64,000 nt of DNA from Breoghania sp. (lineage in GTDB: Bacteria > Pseudomonadota > Alphaproteobacteria > Rhizobiales > Stappiaceae): NCBI RefSeq assembly GCF_963674635.1, contig NZ_OY771475.1:310001-374000 (forward strand), given 5' to 3'. This document shows, in pieces, positions 1 through 9,377 of the stretch. A program made the translations under genes and the position numbers. Each line of letters begins with the position of its first letter. Within the stretch, counting starts at the first letter, position 1. The notes beneath the pieces were generated by a model, which saw only the letters and a list, made by a program, of their open reading frames with translations, searched no databases and had not been told where the DNA came from.

Positions 1-151
1 GCGCAAGCACGGTGTCGCCCGCGCTTGCCGGCGTTTGTCCCGCCAACTGGCGGAACAGGTGGTTCTGTTGCCAAGTGCCCGTCAGCACGGCGGCCACCAG
101 CAGGGCGATGGCAAAGACGTGCAAGAGAGGGCGGATCGCGCGACGCTTCAT
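1..151 (-). CDS. N-terminus of a membrane or exported protein (partial)
   Basis: The reverse strand reads from an ATG at 151 for 50 codons and runs off the left edge. The product begins MKRRAIRPLLHVFAIALL and continues with a hydrophobic stretch (about residues 8-25), which fits a signal anchor or signal peptide, followed by a polar segment. Too little is present to name a family. It heads away from gpt, which is transcribed in the same direction upstream of it. Confidence 0.5.
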   Translation of the reverse strand, partial: MKRRAIRPLLHVFAIALLVAAVLTGTWQQNHLFRQLAGQTPASAGDTVLA

Positions 152-309
152 GGTTAGACTGATAGCAATCGGGAAAAGCGAACGGAATCAAATGTCGGAT
201 CACATTTGCGTTAGCTGTGGACGGCGCCATTATCCTCAGGGCGTGCGCTTCGGGAGGAGGCGGGCCCTCCCCGCGTCCACCTCGAATGCGTCAATTGCCG
301 GTGCCGACC

Positions 310-813
310 TCAGGCGTCGTCCTTGGTGAGCGGGGGCTGGAAGGTCAGGCCCATGTCCCAGGGGAAATAGATCCAGGTGTCCTGCGAGACCTCGGTGATG
401 AAGGTGTCGACCTGCGGGCGGCCCTTGGGCTTGGCGTAGACGGTGGCGTAATGCGCCTTGGGCAGCATTTCGCGCACGGCCGCGGTGGTGCGGCCGGTAT
501 CGACCAGATCGTCGATCACCAGGACGCCTGCGCCGTCGCCGCCGTCAAGACCGATCACCTCCGGGTCGACCGGCTTGATGACCTTGAGCGATCCCTGGTT
601 TTCATAGTCGTGATAGGAGGCGATGCAGACCGTTTCGATCATGCGGATGCCAAGTTCGCGGGCCACGATGGCAGCAGGCACGAGACCGCCGCGGGTGATG
701 CACACGATTGCCTTCCACTCGCCCTGACTGGCCAGGCGCCAGGCAAGCGCACGGGCGTCGCGGTGAAACTGCTCCCAGTGAACGGGAAAGGCCTTCGGCT
801 GCCCCTGATCCAT
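310..813 (-). CDS. gpt: xanthine phosphoribosyltransferase
   Basis: Purine salvage enzyme that transfers the phosphoribosyl group of PRPP to xanthine or guanine. The 167-residue length is normal for the Gpt family. The PRPP-binding signature VLVIDDLVDTGRT is at residues 97-109 and the phosphate-binding loop region ITRGGLVPA at about 39-47. It follows the CinA-like gene on the same strand with a gap of about 40 bp, so the two may be cotranscribed. Hypoxanthine preference is possible, but the short Gpt-type architecture favours xanthine. Confidence 0.93.
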   Translation of the reverse strand: MDQGQPKAFPVHWEQFHRDARALAWRLASQGEWKAIVCITRGGLVPAAIVARELGIRMIETVCIASYHDYENQGSLKVIKPVDPEVIGLDGGDGAGVLVIDDLVDTGRTTAAVREMLPKAHYATVYAKPKGRPQVDTFITEVSQDTWIYFPWDMGLTFQPPLTKDDA

Positions 814-852
814 CGTTCTCGAACCTTCCTGTATTCGTCGTTTTCGTTTGTG

Positions 853-1611
853 TCAGGCTTCGGCGCGCAGCCGTTCAAGCGCTGTCTCGATCTCGGTGAC
901 CACCAGGTCCAGCTGTCCTTCATTGCGCGAGCGCACCACGAGCTGGGTGGTGAAGTTCTTGCCATCGAACTGAGGATAGGACCCGATCGACACGTCCGTG
1001 TGGTCATTCTGGATGCGGCGCAGATCGTCGGCGACGCGGCCCTCCGCCATGCCGGCCTCAATGGTGCGCGATATCACCTTCGTGCCATGTTTGAGCTGCC
1101 CCGCCAATGCCTCCAGCATCGCTTCGAAAACAGACGGCACACCGGCCATCACGTTGACGTTGCCGATCGTGAAGCCCGGTGCCTGGGAGACCGAATTGGG
1201 AATGAGGGTCGCGCCATCGGGAATGCGCGCCATGCGCATGCGGGCCTGGGTCAGATCGGCGTTGCCGTATCTCTTGGAGAGCATGGCCACGGCTTCCGGG
1301 TGGAAGTCGATCCCGACGCCGAAGGCTTCGGCAATCGCGTCGGCTGTGATGTCGTCATGGGTCGGACCGATGCCGCCGGAGGTGAAGACGTGCGTGTAGC
1401 GGGCCGACAAGTCGCGCACGGCTTCGACGATCCGGGACGTTTCATCCGGCACGATGCGCACTTCGGCAAGGTCGATGCCGTGGGCGGTCAGGAAATCGGC
1501 AAGGTAGCCGATGTTGCGGTCCTTGGTGCGGCCGGACAGGATCTCATCGCCGATAACGACGAAACCGGCTGTCACGATTTCGTCTGCGCTTGATTGTGCA
1601 CCGTCACCCAT
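853..1611 (-). CDS. CinA-like molybdopterin-binding domain protein
   Basis: The 252-residue product carries one MoCF-biosynthesis (molybdopterin-binding) fold, with GDEILSGRT at residues 21-29 and TSGGIGPTHDD at 77-87, as in the N-terminal half of CinA. The C-terminal nicotinamide-nucleotide deamidase domain of full CinA is absent, so it should not be called a deamidase. Family members are linked to pyrophosphatase activity on nucleotide cofactors or have no known role. It lies directly upstream of gpt on the same strand. Confidence 0.88.
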   Translation of the reverse strand: MGDGAQSSADEIVTAGFVVIGDEILSGRTKDRNIGYLADFLTAHGIDLAEVRIVPDETSRIVEAVRDLSARYTHVFTSGGIGPTHDDITADAIAEAFGVGIDFHPEAVAMLSKRYGNADLTQARMRMARIPDGATLIPNSVSQAPGFTIGNVNVMAGVPSVFEAMLEALAGQLKHGTKVISRTIEAGMAEGRVADDLRRIQNDHTDVSIGSYPQFDGKNFTTQLVVRSRNEGQLDLVVTEIETALERLRAEA

Positions 1612-1759
1612 TGCCGGTCTCCTGTTCTGGTCAGGTCTGGCGGATCGTTAGGCCGGTTGTCTTAGAGCAAGTTGCCTTCCGGTGGAATTGCTTTGCGCAA
1701 AAAAACGTCGTCTGGCGAACATGTCTCACTGCAACTTGTTGCAGTGCGGAGTGGTCCGT

Positions 1760-3040
1760 CTACTCCGGTTGCCATTTGTAGAGCCAGTCGTAGCGCGAAA
1801 GCAGGCGTTGTCCGCCGAGATAACGGATGCCGGTGTCGCGCGCCAGCGCCATCACACCGTTCATGTGATAGGTGCGGGCATTGTCGCGCGCGCTACGCAC
1901 GACGCGCTCAACGCGCTGCTTGCGCTTGCGCTCATATTCCATCAGCGCTTCGTCGACATCCGGCTCATCGGCAAGGCAACGCGCCAGAACCCAGGCATCC
2001 TCAATGGCCATGGCGCCGCCCTGCGCCATGAAGGGCAGCATGGCGTGCGCTGCGTCGCCCAGAAGGGCGATGCGCCCCTCCGCCCATATCGTGCCAGGAC
2101 CAATGTCGCACAGGGCCCATTTCAGCCAGCTCTGAGGACGCTCAAGCAATTTGCGTACGGCCAGAGGCCAACCCGCATAGTGGGATAGAACTTCTTCCTG
2201 GTCGGCCGGTGCCGACCAGTTTTCCTCGCGCCAGTCGTCATCGACAACCGCAACGAGATTGATCTGGCGACCCGAGCCGATGGGGTAGTGGATGAGGTGG
2301 GCGTCCTTGCCCATCCACAGACCGGTGTAATTGGCAAGTTCGGGCGCGTCCTCCACCGGAATGGTGGCGCGGTAGGCGACACGGCCTGCGTAATCGGCAG
2401 ACGGCAGGCGCAGAAGACGGCGGCGGACGGTGGACCAAACGCCGTCTGCCCCGATCAGGGCTTCGGCCCGAGAGCTTGAGACGCCGGTTTCGCCCTGCAT
2501 CTCGACCGTTATGCCGTCTTCGTCCTCAACGCCGTCGGCAAGGGCGAGGCCGCGATTGATTTCGATGAAGGTACGGCTTTCGGCTGCCCGCATCAGGCCG
2601 TTGTGAAGGTCGGCGCGATGGAAGACGCAATAGGGTGCGCCGAAGCGCTTGAGGGCTTCCTGGCCGAGCGGAATGCGGGCGATGGTTCCGCCAGCGCGCA
2701 CGGAGTTGACCTGGATTGCCTGAGGCTTGCTGGCCGTCTCCTCCACGAAGGGGGTGACACCCAGCGCATCGAGCACACGCCACGCGTTGGGCGAGATCTG
2801 GATGCCCGCGCCGACCTCGCCGCTTTGTTGGGAGCGTTCCAGAACCTGAACGCTGAAGCCTGCGCGTTCCAGGGCAAGGGCCGCTGTCAGGCCGCCGATT
2901 CCGGCACCGGCCACGATGATGCGGCGGCGGGCCGGTTTTCCGCCAAGGTGCGCGTGAGGGAAGGGGATGGGCGATCCGGATGGGGTTGCTTGCCCGGACC
3001 GCTGATATGGCGAAGGGTCGTCTGCTGTCTGATCTGCCAT
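1760..3040 (-). CDS. FAD-dependent monooxygenase, salicylate hydroxylase-like
   Basis: A group A flavoprotein aromatic hydroxylase of 426 residues. It has the dinucleotide-binding GAGIGGLTAAL (about 45-55), the DG motif GADGVWSTVRR, and the GD motif GDAAHAMLPFMAQGGAMAIED, a pattern typical of salicylate and 3-hydroxybenzoate 6-hydroxylases and of UbiH relatives. The first 35 or so residues are polar and probably not part of the fold, so the true start may lie slightly inside. The substrate is not predictable from sequence. The neighbour upstream is the small zinc-finger gene, 12 bp away, so the two are likely cotranscribed. Confidence 0.9.
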   Translation of the reverse strand: MADQTADDPSPYQRSGQATPSGSPIPFPHAHLGGKPARRRIIVAGAGIGGLTAALALERAGFSVQVLERSQQSGEVGAGIQISPNAWRVLDALGVTPFVEETASKPQAIQVNSVRAGGTIARIPLGQEALKRFGAPYCVFHRADLHNGLMRAAESRTFIEINRGLALADGVEDEDGITVEMQGETGVSSSRAEALIGADGVWSTVRRRLLRLPSADYAGRVAYRATIPVEDAPELANYTGLWMGKDAHLIHYPIGSGRQINLVAVVDDDWREENWSAPADQEEVLSHYAGWPLAVRKLLERPQSWLKWALCDIGPGTIWAEGRIALLGDAAHAMLPFMAQGGAMAIEDAWVLARCLADEPDVDEALMEYERKRKQRVERVVRSARDNARTYHMNGVMALARDTGIRYLGGQRLLSRYDWLYKWQPE

Positions 3041-3052
3041 TGCGCGGCGCGC

Positions 3053-3304
3053 CTACTCCGCAGCTTCAGCTGCTACCCACAGACAGTCGGCCGGAACGGA
3101 CATGCCGGGCTTCAGGGACTCATCGCAGACATAGAGCGTGGAGCAGTAGGGACAGACGATGGACGTTTCGTCGCCCATATCGAGGAAAACATGCGGATGA
3201 TCGAAAGGGGGCGTTGCGCCGATGCACATGAATTCACGTGCGCCGATCTTGATGCTCTCCACGCCGCCGTCATTCTGGAAGTGAGGAATGACATGATCCG
3301 CCAT
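3053..3304 (-). CDS. CHCC zinc-finger domain protein
   Basis: An 83-residue protein with the zf-CHCC arrangement: Cys27, a His at 36 or 38, then the CPYC pair at 51-54. Alphaproteobacterial members resemble the C-terminus of the mitochondrial complex I subunit NDUFS6 and are thought to bind zinc. It precedes the FAD monooxygenase gene with a 12-bp spacer on the same strand and is divergent from the alpha/beta hydrolase genes. Confidence 0.88.
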   Translation of the reverse strand: MADHVIPHFQNDGGVESIKIGAREFMCIGATPPFDHPHVFLDMGDETSIVCPYCSTLYVCDESLKPGMSVPADCLWVAAEAAE

Positions 3305-3641
3305 GGGCTTGCTCCCGTCTCATCTGCTTGAATGTCGTTGGGACAATAACCAGCCAAGCTCGCGATTGGTAGAGGCATTTCACCGGTTATACGGATTTGT
3401 GCGCAGCTTTGACTGCACAAGGATGATGTGTCTTTGGCGCGGGGCATGCCGGCACATTGCGGTGCGGGAATGGCCAGGACGAGCGGTTCTGATCACGCCT
3501 ATTGAACGAAGAGGCCGTTGCACTCTCGCCAATTTTCTGTTTTCGCCTATGTTGTGCGGGGAAGCCCTGTCCGGTTTTGCCGGGGGCTCCTCTCGCCACT
3601 GTCGCGTTCTCACTTTCTGTCCTACCGCACATCAGGTCTCC
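3305..3641. other. divergent intergenic region
   Basis: These 337 bases separate the zinc-finger gene (left) from the hydrolase pair (right) and must hold both promoters. An open frame continues upstream of the hydrolase ATG, but it has no recognisable domain and is treated as noncoding. Confidence 0.5.
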
Positions 3642-4394
3642 ATGCCCGTATTCAACTCCGATGGAATCGATATCGCCTACCTCGACGAGGGGGAGGGCGA
3701 GCCGATCTTTCTCATTCATGGCTTTGCGTCCAACAAGAGCGTCAACTGGGGCTACACGGGCTGGATCGATACGCTGGTCAAGGCGGGGCGTCGGGTGATC
3801 GCGCTGGACAATCGCGGCCATGGCGAGAGCGAAAAGATCTATGATCCGGAAGCCTATGGCGCTCATGTCATGGCGGAGGATGTGTGCCGCTTGATGGATC
3901 ATCTGGGGATCGAACGTTCCGACATCATGGGCTATTCCATGGGCGCGCGGATCACCGCCTTTGTCGCCCTCAATCATCCCGAACGGGTTCGCCATGTGAT
4001 TTTCGGGGGGCTTGCCTATGGCATGGTCACAGGGACCGGGGATCCGGAGCCGATCGCGCTGGCACTGGAAGCGCCGTCCCTGGAAGATGTCGTGGGTGCC
4101 GGGGGACGCATGTTCCGCAAGTTCGCAGAGCAGACGCAATCGGATCTGCAGGCCCTTGCAGCCTGCATGCGGTCCTCGCGCAAGCGCATCAGTCCGGAAG
4201 ATGTGGGGCGTATCACCGCCCCTGTTCTGGTCGTGGTTGGAAGCGAGGATACGATTTCCGGTCCCGCGCAGCCGCTGGTCGATCTTCTGCCGAGAGGGCG
4301 GGCGCTGGAGCTTGCCGGCCGTGATCACATGAACGCGGTTGGCAACAAGGTTTTCAAGCAAAGTGTGTTGGAGTTTCTGAAAGAAGAGGTCTGA
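3642..4394 (+). CDS. alpha/beta hydrolase
   Basis: A 250-residue alpha/beta hydrolase. It has the HG oxyanion motif at 26-27, the nucleophile elbow GYSMG with Ser99, and a catalytic His near residue 229 in GRDHMNAVG. The fold matches pimeloyl-ester or haloperoxidase-like esterases; the substrate is unknown. The start was set at the ATG at 3642 because the fold begins there and the upstream extension of the open frame has no homology features. A second hydrolase follows 27 bp downstream. Confidence 0.88.
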   Translation: MPVFNSDGIDIAYLDEGEGEPIFLIHGFASNKSVNWGYTGWIDTLVKAGRRVIALDNRGHGESEKIYDPEAYGAHVMAEDVCRLMDHLGIERSDIMGYSMGARITAFVALNHPERVRHVIFGGLAYGMVTGTGDPEPIALALEAPSLEDVVGAGGRMFRKFAEQTQSDLQALAACMRSSRKRISPEDVGRITAPVLVVVGSEDTISGPAQPLVDLLPRGRALELAGRDHMNAVGNKVFKQSVLEFLKEEV

Positions 4395-4421
4395 GGGGGG
4401 AGCCTGAGGCCGGGAGGGGAC

Positions 4422-5306
4422 GTGAAGACTGTCAGACGTGACGAGGTGCGTTTCACCGGCGCACACGGCAACACCATTGCCGGAGACGTTTATCGGGGCG
4501 CACGTGAAGCGGGCGCGCCGGTGCTTCTGGTCCATGGCGGCGGGCAAACCCGCTACTCGTGGGCTGCGACCGCAGAGAGGCTTGCCGACGATGGGATGAC
4601 GGCCTTCGTCATCGATCAGCGCGGCCATGGCGAAAGCGACTGGGTGGAGGGCGGCTTTTACCGCTTCCGCGATTATGCCAGTGACATCACGGCAGTTGCC
4701 CAATCCATCCGCAGGCACGACGGTGTGCGACCGGTGGCCATCGGCGCGTCGCTCGGGGGCATTGCTTCCACGCTTGCCCAGGGCGCTCAGGGCGACTTGC
4801 TGCGCGCCCTCGTTCTCGTCGATATCGTTCCGCGCATGGACCCGGATGGCGTCAACCGCATCACCGGCTTCATGGCCGATCGCATGGAAGAGGGCTTCGG
4901 CTCCATCGAGGAGGCGGCGGAGGCAGTTGCCGCCTATCTGCCCAATCGCAAGCGTCCGCGTTCCACGGAAGGCCTGCGCAAGAACCTCAGACTTCATTCC
5001 GACGGGCGCTATCGCTGGCACTGGGATCCGCGTTTTCTTTCCGGAGAGCACAGCGTCGGCTCCACTGCTGAAGCCGACATGCGGCGCATGGAAGAAGCCG
5101 CGGGCGACTTGCGCTTGCCGGTGATGCTGGTGCGTGGAGGGAGTTCGGAACTCGTTTCAGAAGAAAGCGCGCGCCATTTTATGGAACTAGTTCCGCATAC
5201 GCGCTTCTGTGACGTAAGCGGCGCGGGGCACATGGTGGCAGGCGACCGTAACGACATTTTCGCAGATGCGGCGATTGAGTTCATCCGGTCGTTGGGCGAG
5301 GCCTGA
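4422..5306 (+). CDS. alpha/beta hydrolase
   Basis: A second hydrolase of 294 residues starting at GTG with GGGAGGGGA just upstream. Nucleophile elbow GASLGG puts the serine at residue 110, and the catalytic His is at about 270 in GAGHMVAGD. It differs enough from the preceding gene to be a distinct paralogue. The pair probably forms a short operon. Substrate unknown. Confidence 0.88.
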   Translation: MKTVRRDEVRFTGAHGNTIAGDVYRGAREAGAPVLLVHGGGQTRYSWAATAERLADDGMTAFVIDQRGHGESDWVEGGFYRFRDYASDITAVAQSIRRHDGVRPVAIGASLGGIASTLAQGAQGDLLRALVLVDIVPRMDPDGVNRITGFMADRMEEGFGSIEEAAEAVAAYLPNRKRPRSTEGLRKNLRLHSDGRYRWHWDPRFLSGEHSVGSTAEADMRRMEEAAGDLRLPVMLVRGGSSELVSEESARHFMELVPHTRFCDVSGAGHMVAGDRNDIFADAAIEFIRSLGEA

Positions 5307-5744
5307 TCCGGAAAAGCCCTGAAGACAGAATCCCTTGCGCGCAGGGAATGACGCGTCCGCTGTCATGTTGGCAGGTCGATTCACCTGCGCACGGTGCTGA
5401 GCTTCCGGGCCTTGTGGCGGAAAAAGCGGAGTCTTTGGAATCGCTTGGCCGGTGTTGTTAAGATTTCATTCAACATGTTTCCCCGGCTCGGCCATGTGTG
5501 TCGGCGCAAAGAGGCCGGTGCCAGCGTGGCACGGAAGAGCCTGTGCAGTCAGCCAAAGTGCGAGTCGATGGAATCCCTTACAGGAATTTGCTGAGATCGC
5601 ACTTGCGCGGGGATCCGGCGCATGTGGTGTGCGCCGGTGGTGTTAGGCTGGCGCTGCGGCTTCAAGTTTTGAATCAGGTTCAGCCGTTTCGGACCCCGGG
5701 CAGGATCCATCCGCGATGTTGATGCCAAGATTATCCGATAATGG
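5307..5744. other. convergent intergenic region, no gene seen
   Basis: 438 bases between converging genes. A short imperfect hairpin (about 5331-5350, CCCT/AGGG arms) could end the hydrolase transcript. Small open frames here have no RBS or recognisable product. Confidence 0.45.
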
Positions 5745-6587
5745 TTAGCGCCCGGTGAATCTTGGCGTGCGCCGTTCCAGAAACGCATTTCTGCCCTCGG
5801 TGAAATCTTCGCTGTCGAAGCAGATGTCGTTCAGTTCATTGAGGCTGCTCCAGTCGGCGGTCACGTTGGCACAGGCGACCGCATTGATGGCAGCCTTAGC
5901 AGCGCGGAGCACCAGCGGGGCGTTGGCGGCGACGCTCTGCGCGTAAGTGCGGGTCTCCGCCTCAAGGTCGCTTTCGTCAAAGAGGCGTTCCACCAGTCCA
6001 ATGGCGGCGGCTTCTTCTGCGTCGATGCGCCGGGCGGAGAAAAACAGATCCTTGGTGCGGGCAGGGCCCACCAGGGCGGTCAGGTCGCTGATCGCACGTA
6101 CGGGGTAGCCGATCCCCAGGCGCGCGGCGGGAATGGAAAAGCAGGACCCGCGGGCGGCGAAGCGCATGTCACAGGCCGCCGACAGGCCGAGCCCGCCCCC
6201 CATACAGAAGCCACGGATCATGGCGATGGTGGGCTTTTTGCAGTCACGAAGGGCATCAAAGGCGGCGGAGTTCTCGTTCTCATAGGCGCGCGCGCATTCG
6301 GCGTTCTTGCGCGTCTCGGCGAATTCGGAAATGTCGGCCCCGGAGATGAAGGTCTTGTCCCCCGCGCCACGCAAGACGATCACGCGCACCTGGTCGTTCT
6401 GGTCGAGGTCCCGCACCGCAGCCGGAATTGCCTTCCACATGTCGAGCGAAATGGCGTTGAGGCGCGGCTCGTTGTCGATGACAAGCCAGCCGATGGGCGG
6501 TTCAACGAGACGTGTGATGCGCCCGGCCGATGCTGCGTCGCCTTGAGGGGCGTTTCGTGAGATGTTCATTTCGAGATCAAGTCCCAT
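5745..6587 (-). CDS. enoyl-CoA hydratase/isomerase (crotonase) family protein
   Basis: Crotonase-superfamily protein with both oxyanion-hole segments, ISGADISEF and GFCMGGGLGLS, so an acyl-CoA thioester is the expected substrate. The position of the first catalytic Glu of true enoyl-CoA hydratases reads IPAARLGIG, and the second Glu is also not evident, so hydratase activity is doubtful. The start was set at 6587 because AGGGAC lies 9 bases upstream on that strand; a longer frame reaches 6638 and an ATG at 6569 is also possible. Confidence 0.85.
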   Translation of the reverse strand: MGLDLEMNISRNAPQGDAASAGRITRLVEPPIGWLVIDNEPRLNAISLDMWKAIPAAVRDLDQNDQVRVIVLRGAGDKTFISGADISEFAETRKNAECARAYENENSAAFDALRDCKKPTIAMIRGFCMGGGLGLSAACDMRFAARGSCFSIPAARLGIGYPVRAISDLTALVGPARTKDLFFSARRIDAEEAAAIGLVERLFDESDLEAETRTYAQSVAANAPLVLRAAKAAINAVACANVTADWSSLNELNDICFDSEDFTEGRNAFLERRTPRFTGR

Positions 6588-7139
6588 GTGCCAAATGTCC
6601 CTAACGTCATAGGGCGGATGAGCGGATTGCGAAAGCACACAATCGGCAGGCAGCTGGCACCAAGGGCCGATTTACGCCGGAGCCGAGATGAGGCAGCCTG
6701 TCGGGCGTGACGAGGCAGACTTGCCCTGCGAGGCAGGTTGACCCACTGGCCGTCTGTGGCGATCGCTCAGGTTGGCGAAGGGGGAGCTGTGTACGGGGCG
6801 CTGTGTATGGGGGGCAGGACGCTCGTCGGTCTGTCCTGGCCGAAGGATGGGGCTCTTGTTTTCGGGCAGCAGGACCTATGTTAGGGGAAGCATGACTTTG
6901 GCAAGGTTTGCTGTTGCATATGGTCCTGCGAAGAGGCATGAGGCCTTCGCCCGATCGGTCGTTATCGGCTGATCGTTATTGTGTCGTTACGGGCGGGCGC
7001 CCGTTTCTAAGAGAATTTGCCCCACAAGGCGGGGCGCCGGTTCATGGGTGTATGGGGGCCTTTCGCCGTTGCCTCGGGCAACGATGCGAGAGCACGACGG
7101 TGCATCCCGCCGATCCAGACCGGTCAGGAGGAGCAGGGC
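6588..7139. other. divergent intergenic region
   Basis: 552 bases between the crotonase and cysE. A small GC-rich hairpin (arms 6989-6994 and 6999-7004) followed by TTTCT lies 135 bases before cysE and might act as an attenuator. No coding sequence is supported here. Confidence 0.45.
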
Positions 7140-7979
7140 ATGAGCCAGTCCACCCGATTTTCCGCCACGCCGGAACTCGCCAGCCATGATCCCGTATGGG
7201 ATCGGCTGCGCCTTGAAGCCCAGCAGGCGATTGAGCGTGAGCCGGGCCTGTCCGGTTTCCTGATGGAAAACGTGCTCAATCATGACTGCCTGGAGGACGC
7301 TGTCGTCCACAGGCTCGCCGACCGGCTGGACCACCCGGCGTTGTCGGGGGCCCTGATCCGCCAGACCTACAAGCAGGCGCTGGCCGACGAGCCCGTGCTG
7401 GGCGAGATCTTCCGTGTCGACATCATGGCGGTGGTGGATCGCGATCCGGCGACCGATCGGGTCATTGATCCGGTGCTCTATTTCAAGGGTTTCCACGCGT
7501 TGCAGTCGCACCGGCTGGCAAACTGGCTCTGGCGACAAGGGCGGCACGATTTCGCGCTCTATCTCCAGTCGCGCAGTTCGGAAGTCTTCCAGGTGGACAT
7601 TCATCCGCAGGTGCCTGTCGGAAGGGGGATCTTCTTCGACCACGGCACAGGTATCGTCGTGGGCTCCACGGCCATTATCGAAGATGACGTCTCCATCCTG
7701 CAGGGTGTGACGCTGGGCGGCACCGGAAAGACCGATGGCGATCGCCATCCGAAAGTGCGCCGCGGTGTGCTGATCGGGGCGGGCGCGGAAATCCTCGGCA
7801 ATTTCGATATCGGCAAGTGCTCGCGCGTGGCGGCGGGGTCCGTCGTGCTTGCGCCTGTTCCGCCGCATACCACCGTCGCAGGGGTGCCGGCAAAGATCGT
7901 CGGGAACTCCGGTTGCGCCGAGCCGGCGCGGTCCATGGACCAGCTACTCGGTGAAAAGGATGAAAAAGACGGCTCTTGA
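7140..7979 (+). CDS. cysE: serine O-acetyltransferase
   Basis: Transfers acetyl from acetyl-CoA to L-serine, the first step of cysteine synthesis. The 279-residue protein has the SAT N-terminal helical domain followed by a left-handed beta-helix of hexapeptide repeats with the conserved DIHP and FDHGTGIVVG segments and the TLGGTGK turn. The start at 7140 is preceded by CAGGAGGAGCAGGGC, a strong RBS. A DUF3126 gene follows 90 bases later. Confidence 0.95.
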   Translation: MSQSTRFSATPELASHDPVWDRLRLEAQQAIEREPGLSGFLMENVLNHDCLEDAVVHRLADRLDHPALSGALIRQTYKQALADEPVLGEIFRVDIMAVVDRDPATDRVIDPVLYFKGFHALQSHRLANWLWRQGRHDFALYLQSRSSEVFQVDIHPQVPVGRGIFFDHGTGIVVGSTAIIEDDVSILQGVTLGGTGKTDGDRHPKVRRGVLIGAGAEILGNFDIGKCSRVAAGSVVLAPVPPHTTVAGVPAKIVGNSGCAEPARSMDQLLGEKDEKDGS

Positions 7980-8069
7980 GGGTTGGCAAGGGGCCTTTGA
8001 CATGATGTACGTCCGGGGGAGAAGGGTCGCCTTGTCGCGAACCCCCTGAGACACCGAAGGAGAGGCACC

Positions 8070-8279
8070 TTGAAGCCTGAAGAAATCCGCAAGCTCGAAG
8101 CCTACCTGAAGAAGCTCTTCAACGTTCCCGCCCTGCAGGTGCGTGCGCGCCCGCGCAAGGACGATTCCGCCGAGGTCTATCTGGGTGAGGAATTCATCGG
8201 CGTGATCTATCGCGATGATGAGGACGAGGATCTGAGCTACAATTTCCAGATGGCCATTCTGGAGATGGATCTGGACTAG
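8070..8279 (+). CDS. DUF3126 family protein
   Basis: A 69-residue acidic protein that matches the small alphaproteobacterial DUF3126 family in length and in its central EVYLGEEFIGVIYRD segment. It starts at TTG, supported by AAGGAGAGG eight bases upstream; no ATG gives the full domain. Function unknown. The position after cysE suggests cotranscription. Confidence 0.85.
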   Translation: MKPEEIRKLEAYLKKLFNVPALQVRARPRKDDSAEVYLGEEFIGVIYRDDEDEDLSYNFQMAILEMDLD

Positions 8280-8420
8280 GACGTTGCGCATCCGGGTCAC
8301 GTCCCGGTGATGCCGTTTGCGTCCGGCTGGATCTCAAGCCGAACTCTCTGAATGCCGGCAGTGTGCGCCACCTTGTGCGCCTGCCGGCTTCATCTGCTGC
8401 CGCCAGAGTGTGGCAGAGCC

Positions 8421-9248
8421 TCAGGGCTTGATAAAGCCCTGCACCAGCTGCACGACCGAGCGATCCAGTTGCTCCCAGTTCGCCAGTTTTTCGCGCGGGA
8501 AGCGATAGGTCAGTGTCAGACCCTTTGCCAGTGGCACACGCCGCAGGCAGGTGGCTTCGCTCACGTTCCATTTCTCGCAGCGCGCCGCATAGGGCGTAGT
8601 GCGTTTCCCCCTCAATCCCGTTGCGTCATAAACGATCTCTTCGCTCGCATAGGCGCTGGAGGCGGTGAAGGCGCGTGCGAAAAGGCCTCCGGCGACCGGA
8701 TAGACACCGGGACGGAAGTCGGCCTCGTTGGCGAGGTTCGACCGGTCAGACCTGGCCTGACCCGCGCCAGCGGCGGGCGTCGCGGTTTCCTCCAGCCAGA
8801 GGCGAACAAGGTCCGTTTCGCTCCTGAACAGGGGGGCGTGAGCTGCGTCGAAGCCGGCGAGCGAGGGTAGACGCGCGGCAATATCGAGCCGCGTGAGCTG
8901 GCCGCCCTGACGTTGGGCTGCATCGGCGATGTAATTTGCGGGAACCTGGAAGGTCCGTCCGGCGAGCGAGAGGCTGACGGCGCGCGTCTCCGCACTCCAG
9001 CGCGGTGTGGCCGCGGTGTTGGACGCGCGGACGAACCTGTCGGCGACGAGGACTGTGCCCGCGAGCGCAAGCAGGCACGTCAGCACCGTGAAGGGCCAGC
9101 GGCTCGTCGGGACCGGGGCGGGAATCGTCAGATGTGACCTGAGGGGCGAGAAGGCTCCGGGCATGCGTGTGCCGGACGTCCGGGCCGCGCCCCTTGTCCC
9201 TATCCGGTGCTCTTGTCCCGCTATGGGACGGGCGAACATGGTGTTCAT
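8421..9248 (-). CDS. membrane-anchored protein of unknown function
   Basis: I do not recognise the family. From the ATG at 9248 the product has a basic N-terminus, one hydrophobic segment (TVLTCLLALAGTVLVAD, roughly residues 55-72) and a C-terminal domain likely to lie in the periplasm, ending with an FIKP tail. No good RBS marks the start; 9239 and 9164 are alternatives, and the frame stays open to 9569. It is divergent from the small membrane protein gene to its right. Confidence 0.6.
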   Translation of the reverse strand: MNTMFARPIAGQEHRIGTRGAARTSGTRMPGAFSPLRSHLTIPAPVPTSRWPFTVLTCLLALAGTVLVADRFVRASNTAATPRWSAETRAVSLSLAGRTFQVPANYIADAAQRQGGQLTRLDIAARLPSLAGFDAAHAPLFRSETDLVRLWLEETATPAAGAGQARSDRSNLANEADFRPGVYPVAGGLFARAFTASSAYASEEIVYDATGLRGKRTTPYAARCEKWNVSEATCLRRVPLAKGLTLTYRFPREKLANWEQLDRSVVQLVQGFIKP

Positions 9249-9377
9249 GCCGCTGCGGCCACGTTTATCGCCTGTTTTTTGCCACCTCGACGGGCATGGC
9301 TCTTGCTTAACAATATGTAAACGTCGAGTTTGTCTCACGCGACTCTGAGCCCCTAGCGTTAACAAGAGGTAAACGCC

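Noticed and set aside
217..1593. 458-codon plus-strand open frame
   Set aside because: Antisense to gpt and the CinA-like gene; composition-driven.
3387..5051. 554-codon minus-strand open frame
   Set aside because: Antisense to the two alpha/beta hydrolase genes, which have full catalytic motifs.
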